From Persicaria tinctoria (lineage: Eukaryota > Streptophyta > Magnoliopsida > Caryophyllales > Polygonaceae), in contig JBANSL010000004.1 in assembly GCA_037127255.1 (NCBI GenBank), forward strand, positions 71,880,627 to 71,944,626: a stretch of DNA of 64,000 bases. Reading direction: 5' to 3'. A program made the translations under genes and the position numbers. Under the pieces are notes generated by a model. The model worked only from the letters and a program-made list of their open reading frames with translations. It did no database searches and was not told the DNA's origin. The stretch's first letter is position 1. Each line of letters starts with the position of its first letter. Positions 56,681 through 64,000 of this stretch are shown here, one piece after another.

Positions 56681-58118
56681 CCCCAAGCTAGCTGTTCATG
56701 CCAAGGTAAAATTAGTTTACCATAATTCTGGCTGAATATGGATTTGTATGTACCTCCGTTTTCGACCTTCTGATTCGTGTGCTTGTTTTCTGACAGGTCT
56801 TCAATTCGTTGCATAAACTGCCTGATTAAGAATGGAGCTAATATTTTGTACATTTGGCCTATGAGCGAATCGAACCTCCATCTTTGTGTCACACACAACG
56901 CTCTTCCATTGAGCTAATAGGCCTACAAACAATTTCAACTTGAACTATCTTTTTCATTGATTTATTGACTATGTTTACTATGTTTAATTATGTCAACTTG
57001 AACTATCTTTTTCAACTTCAACTACATATGTCAATTGTATGACTAGACAATTTCACCAACAGAGAACCATATTGGCCCTCATCACACATATCAGACTTCA
57101 AATGTTTGATTCATGTTGTCTCTGCATATATCAGACTTTATGTACAAAAAGTTCACACTCACTACACTAATGACACTCGCATCTATTCAGATTTCAATTG
57201 GCACTCTTTATTCCACTATTAAAGCATTGATTTATAGATTGTTTCAATTGTAGAATTCAATTTATATGCACTGATCACTCACTGCTAATGCATTGATTTC
57301 AACTTCAGATTTCTAGATCACTCACTGCTAAAGCATATGTTGAGATTTCAACTATAAAAACTGAGCAACTATAAAAAAAAAAGAGCAACATATACAGTCA
57401 TTGATCACTCACTAATAACTAACTTGGATAAAAAAAATGGACAGATTAGTAAATAGAGGCACAACCATATAAATTGAAATCTGATCAATAAAACCGCCTC
57501 CAATCGATAGGGAAACACAGACAGAAACTACCAATAGAGGGTGATTGGATCAAAACAACCCTAAATGAAAACCACATTAAAATCCACTGGGTTTGGAAAA
57601 AAACTGAGCAACGCAAAAATTGCAATACAGAAATTACCAATAGGGAAACACAGACAGAAACTACCGATAGAGGGCGAGGAGATGAATGACGACCCGGTCG
57701 AACCAGCTACTTCGCACAAGCACTTGAGCCCGAGATTTTTTCCGCACCGGCGACTTCCTCAGTTGAATCATAGGTTAGAGATGAACATCTGTTGAAACGA
57801 AAACCTAATCAAAATATGATGGGCCTTTTCCAATTTGGGCCATTCCCAATAAAAATAATTTGGGCCTAACTCTCTCCTCTCATTTTCAGCCCGAGATTCA
57901 ATTTCGTTTTTTTTTATTCCTTCAGATGTGTGAGAGGGAATGTGAAATTTTTAGAGGGAAAATTAAAACGTGGGAGGGAAATCCAAATTTTCAGAAATTT
58001 TTATCCAAACCTTAACTCTATCCTTTCATTCTAATCGCCTCCAATCCAAACCCTCACTCTCTCCTCTCACCTCTCCTCTCTCCTCTCTGAATCCAATCGA
58101 CACCCTCTCTGAATCCAA
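56681..58118 (+). other. CACTA region between the two genes
   Basis: Mostly AT-rich DNA without a supported gene. It contains the tRNA-like sequence (56855-56923), several short repeats of 'cactcactgctaa' (57277-57330), 'ttgggcc' repeats near 57826-57867, and a C/T-rich leader (58035-58118) in front of the proline-rich frame. Confidence 0.6.
56855..56923 (-). tRNA. tRNA-like sequence, degenerate
   Basis: Minus strand: a perfect 7-bp acceptor stem (GGCCTAT/ATAGGCC), D stem GCTC/GAGC, A-box TAGCTCAATGG and B-box-like GGTTCGATTCG. The anticodon stem pairs 4 of 5 with a possible GTG anticodon; position 26 seems to be missing and the T stem is poor. It may be a tRNA pseudogene or the head of a SINE, rather than a working tRNA. 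Confidence 0.45.
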
Positions 58119-58831
58119 TTGAAACCACCCCTGGCTCCAATCATGCGAGGAGGAGGACCATGGAGATCAACTCGGAGTACTGTAGCCGCGAGACCACCAC
58201 TGCCTCCAACCCTACCAAGGACGAAGCCTCAAGCGGCGCCCTCTCCCCCGGCTGCCCTCTCTCCACCGCTGACCACTCTATCCCCATCCATACCCTCTCC
58301 AAACCCTACCTCTCCTACCCGGTCATCCCCCCGGAGACTAAGTCCCAAAGCCCCACCTCCCTCGGCTGCCCTCTCTCCACCGATGGCCGCTCCATCCTCA
58401 GCCGTACCTTCTCCAAACCCTAACCCACCTCCCCCGGCTTCCCTTTCTCCACCGGTGACCGCTGCATCCCCAACTGTACCCTCTCCGAACCCTAACCCTC
58501 CTACTCGGTCATCCCCAACTGTACCCGCTTCGAACCCTAACCCTCCTACTCGGTCATCACCCCGGAGAGCTCAATCCACTGGAAGCACCACACCTATCTT
58601 CTCTCCTCCCACTAAGCCCTCCATACTGGGAAGATCTCCTACCAAACCACGGGCACGACGTCAACCCACCCGCCCCTCCCCACCGGTGCCGTCTCCTTCC
58701 CAATCGGGGGGACCTTCTGCGGCCTCCGAACCCAGCGCCTCTCAGCCTTGCCACTCCACGTCTTCTATACACGCTGAGGCCTCAACCCAATCTCAACCTG
58801 CAGTGGTGTCGAACAACAATGAAGCGGATGC
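58119..58831 (+). pseudogene. Proline-rich CACTA second gene, N-terminal part
   Basis: An open frame of about 237 codons from ATG 58119, very rich in Pro and Ser with repeated NPNPPTRSSP and ALSPP units, ending in NNNEADA where the LTR at 58832 cuts in. CACTA elements often carry a second gene whose product starts with such a disordered stretch and ends in a plant transposase (Ptta/En/Spm) domain that binds subterminal repeats; that domain would lie beyond the cut. The C/T-rich leader and position downstream of the transposase fit. I cannot exclude a low-complexity frame without function. Confidence 0.45.
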
Positions 58832-60375
58832 TGTTGTTGCAGGAGGATGGTCAAGTATGAAATAAATATAAAATAAAGTTCAGACTGACTTCCCTGTCTC
58901 AGCAAATAAATACAAGACTTCCTCCCGTTGTAGTAGAAGGTTGTCAGGATCGATCCTCGAGGAAGCACGTCAGCAGATCTCAGGTAGCAACAGATCTCAC
59001 AGGCAAAATAGCAGAAAGAAGCACAGAAACAAAGACAGAAAAGAGAAAGCAAAGCAGAAACAAAAACGAGGACACAGAAGTTGGTCGATATCGACTAACT
59101 GTCCTCGATATCGACTACAAATGTCGGCAACAGAAACTCAGCAAAGCAAACAGATAACTCAATGCAGACAAGCCAACTCGATCTCGACCAGTTTCTACTC
59201 GAGATCGACTACCAACAGCAAAGACAGAAACTGAAAATCGACAACACAAGCAGAAACTCTACTCGGCCTAGACAAGACCGTACTCGAGATCGAGTAAGGC
59301 CTACTCGATCTCGACGAGCTCCTTCTCTGTATCGACTAGAATTTTCAGAAAACTTAAATTGCAAATTTCGAACCCAAAACTCAGATTTCCGACGAAATAA
59401 ATTCAATATATTAAAGACTTCCAAAGCCAGGGTATCAACGCCACAACGATAACCATGCAAAGTAACACATAAAGGCATAAAAGATCATGCTTTCATCAAA
59501 ATAACTTTCGTTATTAACAAATAGGCAAATAGAGGCTTTCGCATAAACCCTAATTGTTACTAACCCTTTTCACATTATTAATCCAAGTTGCATTAAGATC
59601 ACTTTCGCTTCAATAATACAAACAAGGATCACCTTAAACTCTCGCAAAAGAATCATGCCCATAGGGATAGAAGAAGAATCGCACAACAAGATCTGACCTT
59701 TACCGCATCACCTTACATGGCCACCGTCGGGCTCACCCCAGCCCCAGAAGTGGGTGGACTACTTGCTCTTCATCATCAAGAACGACATTAAATAACAAAA
59801 GAAACTAACTTTCATTGAATTAAATAAAGAAAGCTTACAACCAACAAGACAAATCCGCTTTCGCCTTTCCACCTTGCTCGCCACAAACTCTCTTTCTCTA
59901 CTCCTACTTACTTGAATGGAATTGGTTGTGTTCCAGAATGAATGAAAAACCAGCCCCTAGGGCTTTATTTATAGCCTTCTATTCCTTGCTAATCAAGGAT
60001 AAAATCTCCTATCTATATCTAAATTTATATCTACTTTGCTAAAAGATAAATAAATTGCTTAAGGGAAATAAATCTAAAAGGAAAAGATAAATCTAAACTA
60101 GGTAAGTCTTCTCCTCTTGATAGATCCTCCTTCCATAGATAGACTTGATCAAATTTGGATAGAATCTCAGCCAACTCGACATCCTTAGGCTCCAAGGAAT
60201 CCCAACTCTACTCGGATTGCTCACGTCGACGCGTGTCTAGAATCTGGTCTACTCGACATCGACTAGGACTACTCGACATCGACTGGACTTCTCGGGAGAC
60301 TCTGCTCGACAGGCTCGGATCTGGGCTCCTGGCTACTCGAGCTCAACAAGGATCTCCTCGAGATCGAGTAGGATG
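58832..60375 (-). repeat. Family A LTR, minus strand, U3 end missing
   Basis: On the plus strand it begins TGTTGTTGCAGGAGG (the LTR end) and runs through U5 words (59080-59340), leader hairpin (near 59717-59753), TATA box (59966-59973) and part of the U3 words (60170-60372). It breaks at about 60375, where short templated filler joins it to 3' noncoding DNA. Confidence 0.85.
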
Positions 60376-60418
60376 TGTCGAGTTCAATTAAGCTTCCAAT
60401 TTTGCATCGAGTAGGATG
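60376..60418. other. Templated filler at a rearrangement junction
   Basis: Composed of copied pieces of both flanks: 60377-60398 equals 60487-60508; 60396-60409 equals 60474-60487; 60406-60418 equals 60363-60375. The pieces overlap by short microhomologies. Confidence 0.8.
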
Positions 60419-60920
60419 CACTTCATTGTGACTTCCCTTTACTAGGCAATTTCATGCTATATCTCTAATGAATCCAATTTTGCATCGTCGAGTTCAATTA
60501 AGCTTCCATGACATTATTCAAAAAATTTCAATGGGGGTCATTTTTATTTTAAATTTTGGAAATCATGCATATAAGCACATAAATTAATAATGAATTCCAA
60601 AATAGCCATGTATAAGCAATTCAAGAAATAAACTTTAAATATGCACACATAATGTCAAATATGTCAAATATGCATGAAGTAAGCCCTTCCCCCACCCCAT
60701 ACTTAAACATTACAGTGTCGTCACTGTATAAAATCAAGGGTAAAGAAAGAGACTCACTAGACAGGTGTGCAGGGCCTCAAAATGTCGAATGAAAGAATCG
60801 CCTGGGCCGAGTATGAATATGGCTCATCCATGGACCTGAAAAGTGCAGAAGACATATACCCATAATAGAAAAACTAAAAAATGTTCAAAACCAAAAACAA
60901 GCAAAACAATGTCCCAAAAC
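60419..60920 (-). other. Family A 3' noncoding region, minus strand
   Basis: Complement of the region between gag-protease and LTR, with the internal polypurine-like tract at about 60683-60706. It ends at about 60920, joined head to head to a plus-strand gag copy at the shared bases AAACAC. No gene. Confidence 0.8.
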
Positions 60921-60921
60921 A

Positions 60922-63821
60922 CAAGAGCAGCTGATTGCCAGACTTACCAGGGAACTGGCCGCTAAAGATGCTGCTATCGCCACTGAGAAAGCAGCAAGGG
61001 AACAAGCACAGGCTGAGCTTGCCCAATATCCAACCACGGCGGAGGACTACATGCACCCAACTCTCGTCGTGCCTGAATCGGCTATTCTGATCCCTGATAA
61101 CTCTTTTGAAATTCGCACTCAGTTTCTTATAGAGCTTAAAAATAATGCCTTTTATGGTAGATTTAATGAGTGTCCTCTTGAACATATTACAAACTTTGCT
61201 GACATGTGTCGTACACTTGCTGAAGGTACAACTTTGGAATATGTCAAGATGAAAGCTTTTCGCTGGTCTCTCGCTGGGCCTGCACTGAAATGGCTGGAAG
61301 GGCTGAAACCAAAATCACTGACAACCTGGGCCCAAGTAGAGAAAGAGTTCCTGAACAAATTCTTCCCACCCGCCAAAATAGCACATCTCCGCCAGAAAAT
61401 CACCGCCTTCAAACAGAAGCAAGGGGAACCGCTGGCAAAGGCAAGGGAGCGCTACAACGAACTTCTGCGATCTTGCCCTACTCATGGACAGCCACTCTAT
61501 GTCATTCATGAGATCTTCTTCAACTCTCTTGATCAAGTCACTAAGGACATAATCAACCATTATACTCGTTATGAGTATCTGACGATGCCGCCAAGTGACG
61601 CATGGGGAGTGCTGGAGAAGCTCACCAACTACGACAAAAAATATGGGTCTACTTCAAACTATGAGGAGAACTCCTACGCCAGGCCAGCACCATCTATGCC
61701 ACTTTGTGAGCCAGCAAAGGAGATTGACCCAGATGTCAGGGAGCAGTTCTACAGAGACCAGAATCGCAAGCACCTCAAGCAAGTCAAATATCTGTCTGTC
61801 AACCAGCCTTGCATCGAATGCGGATCACAGAGGCACACCACTACTGAGTGCCCACACACAGAGCAAGTCAGGATGGAAGAAACACATGAGGAAGCAGCAT
61901 ATGCTGGGGGTCCAAATCGCTACAACGGAGATCAAAGGTTCTATCAACCACAGTGGAACCAAGGTCCTCCTAGGAATCCCCCACCCTACAGAGCTCCAGG
62001 GCATCCAGAAAGGGATCAAAAGAAGGATGATCTGCAGCTGATCCTTGAGGAGATGCGACGAAATCAGGGCACCATCAACAACCAATTCCAGAACATCACC
62101 ACCAAATTTGGAGAGTTGGACATCTGGAAGAGGGGAATTGAGACTCAGATGGGACAAATCGCTGCACAGATCCCACGACCATCCGGCAAGCTCCCTGGGC
62201 AAACAGAACCAAATCCTAAAGGGACAACCGGACACGTCGCAGCCATCAAACTCAGGAGTGGGCATCAACTACACGAGCCAGAGGTCGAAAAGCAGCAACT
62301 CAAGACAGAGCAGAACCCAGTCGATCTCGACAAGCCCTTACTCGATCTCGAGGAGCCCCTGGTCGACCTCGACAAGCCTCTACTAGACCAATACAAGAAG
62401 CAGAGCTCGGACTCCGCCGCGCAGACCAGCAACCCGAGGTCGACGACCCAACTCGAGGTCGACAAGACCGTGGTCGATCTCGACAAGCCTCTGGTCGAGG
62501 TCGAGGAGCAACAATCCAAGATCGACAAGTCTGCAGCATCTCCGACGGCTGATCTGGCTCTGAAACATAAAAAACCACTTCCTTTCCCTTCTAAAACTCT
62601 TAAAGATCCCACTTCTGGTAGATTCAATAGATTTGTTAATATGTTGCAAGAGCTAAACTTTTCTATTCCTTTTACAGAAGCCCTGCAAGAGATGCCTGGA
62701 TATGTCAAATTTCTAAAGGAAATCCTGAGCAAGAAGCGGTCCATCTCAGAGATCGCAGGCGAATGTAAAGTACTCCACTTCCCTGAAAAGAAGCCCTGCA
62801 AGAGATGCCTGGATATGTCAAATTTCTAAAGGAAATCCTGAGCAAGAAGCGGTCCATCTCAGAGATCGCAGGCGAATGTAAAGTACTCCACTTCCCTGAA
62901 AAGAAGCCTGACCCAGGTAAGTTTTCTGTTACTGTGGGTTTTGGGCAATATAAATATGATTCTCTATGTGATTTAGGAGCAAGTGTGAGCATCATGCCTT
63001 TATCAATCTGGCGGAAAGTAAAAATAGGATGTATAGAACCTGTGGATGCTAAATTATACATGGCAAATAATACAGTAGTCATCCCTACAGGAATAGTTGA
63101 AAATGTCCCAGTCCAGGTTGGTAAATTCTTTGTGCCAGCTGATTTCCTTATTATTGATTGTGCTGAAGATCCTACTAGCCCTATTATTCTTGGTAGACCA
63201 TTTTTAGCTACTGCAGATGCCAGGATTAGTGTTAAGAATCGCTCGCTCACCTTCACCATAGGCGATGAGGTTTTGGATTTCTCTTTTGGCCCTACAAAAG
63301 AGGAAATTTCTTGGCTGGATGTGAAAAGCATCAGCACCGACGAGACTGAGCAAACAACGGAGGAAGGTGCCAAATCTCTACTCGAGATCGACAAGCCCTC
63401 GTCGATCTCGACAAGCATTCTACTCGACCTCGACGAGTCTTCGTCGACCTTGACCACCTCCACTAAGCCAGGAACTTGCCCAGAGTCTAAGTATGGGGTC
63501 CCTGTACTCGAGGTCGACCAGCTGTACTCGATCTCGACCAGACCCAAGCCCAAAAATTTCTGTTTTGGGTCCGAACAGGTAAGTGCATGTATGAATTCTA
63601 CTCCCCCTCAGTCCATAAATAAAATTTTTAATGATTTAAAGGGAGCTAAAACACCGTGGCGAGAGAACTTGCAGAAACTGAAGGCTGGAAGGAAGAGGAA
63701 AAAGGAGAAAGGAAATGATGCAAGCAACCACCTATCAGCTGAGCTTACATACTACCATCAGGACCTAGATGATCCAGGAGAAGGGCCAAACACGAGCGAG
63801 CCCCACAATAATGGTCCTTGA
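60922..63821 (+). pseudogene. A5 gag-protease, beta subtype, broken by a tandem duplication
   Basis: Starts inside gag (codons in phase from 60925, EQLIARLTREL) with no LTR or primer-binding site. Gag core FNECPLEHITNF to FLNKFFPP at about 61150-61380; intact CCHC knuckle CIECGSQRHTTTEC near 61810; word arrays at 62321-62372 and 62453-62504. A perfect 113-bp duplication (62681-62906) shifts the frame, splitting it after 62829; the second part is open from 62805 with protease CDLGASVSIMPLS and IILGRPFLATADA and a third word array at 63380-63545. The C-terminus has the basic beta-type end (RKRKKEKG) and no integrase tail. Apart from the duplication and the missing start it would be intact, closely matching A2 without its 14-bp deletion. 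Confidence 0.85.
62681..62906 (+). repeat. 113-bp perfect tandem duplication
   Basis: Units 62681-62793 and 62794-62906 are identical by eye, flanked by GAAG microhomology. 113 is not a multiple of three, so the gag-protease frame is lost. Confidence 0.9.
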
Positions 63822-64000
63822 GAGCAAACGGAGAAGTCGGCCTAGCGACTCTAAAATCTAGAGCTTGTATATAAGACTTTATGAACTTTTGGATACTTTA
63901 CTTTTTTGGTTTTGCTTTTTGGTTTTTGGTTTTTGTTTTGTTTTTGGTTTTATGTCTTTTTAAGAACTTCATATGGATAGTCTTGTTTTTGGTATGGAAT
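63822..64000 (+). other. A5 3' noncoding region, start
   Basis: Nearly the same as 24079-24260 after the A2 coding region, including 'gtcggcctagcgactctaaaatc'. It continues beyond the window. Confidence 0.85.

Larger units (their letters stand above)
36690..58831 (+). mobile_element. CACTA (En/Spm) transposon, split and without visible right end
   Basis: Left terminus CACTACTAAAAAAAAGG at 36690, followed by subterminal repeats. The element was split at 37231/52404 by the minus-strand retrotransposon. It then carries a broken TNP2-type transposase gene (53045-56680) and the N-terminal part of a proline-rich second gene (58119-58831), where another family A LTR interrupts it. No AGTAGTG right terminus is in the window. 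The candidate 3-bp target site on the left is ACA (36687-36689). Confidence 0.75.

Noticed and set aside
57565..57795. 76-codon frame in the CACTA intergenic region
   Set aside because: No recognisable motif, low-complexity basic composition, no start context that stands out.

Overview
This window is plant (angiosperm, probably eudicot) nuclear heterochromatin. It holds no intact host gene that I can support. Almost every base belongs to long terminal repeat (LTR) retrotransposons of the Ty3/gypsy Athila/Tat type or to one CACTA (En/Spm) DNA transposon, nested at least four deep. The evidence is tRNA-Asp-type primer-binding sites (TGGCGCCGTTGCCGGGGA and variants), gag and DLGAS-type aspartic protease reading frames, paired LTRs with TG...CA ends, polypurine tracts of the form TTAAGTATGGGG, several target-site duplications, and a TNP2-type transposase with a CACTACT terminus.

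Layout. 1-3637: LTR and internal fragments of family A. 3638-12999: element A1 (LTR, intact 1098-codon gag-protease frame, LTR), which together with the fragment on its left forms an LTR-internal-LTR-internal-LTR tandem. 13000-18778: 5'-truncated family B element. 18779-33132: family C element, carrying element A2 (20042-27776, duplication CTTCT) and a solo LTR of family D (31200-32574). 33133-36689: remnant A4, the host into which C inserted. 36690-58831: CACTA element with a broken transposase gene and the start of a proline-rich second gene; it was split by a 15-kb minus-strand family A element (37232-52404), which itself contains three solo LTRs (40356-42647, 44438-45952, 46493-48787). 58832-64000: a minus-strand family A LTR joined through a scrambled junction to 3' noncoding DNA and then, head to head, to a plus-strand gag-protease copy that runs off the window.

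How it works together. No copy encodes reverse transcriptase, RNase H or an integrase core. Families A (alpha type) and B both read gag-protease and then jump to the C-terminal GPY/F tail of integrase, so they look like gag-bearing non-autonomous elements that depend on an autonomous partner in trans.

The most unusual signal is a shared DNA grammar. Five LTR families (A to E) each carry their own CpG-rich, dyad-symmetric word, and the words come in pairs whose starts lie 20-22 bp apart, about two helical turns. The words are TCGANNTCGA in A, CACGASTCGTG in B, CACTCGATCGAGTGG in C, GGCCGCGGGGCGGCC in D and GCGCGGGCGCGCC in E. In family A the same word also fills parts of the gag-protease gene at exactly 21 bp (7 codons) and is read in different codon phases, which suggests constraint on DNA rather than only on protein. 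All counts and alignments were done by eye.
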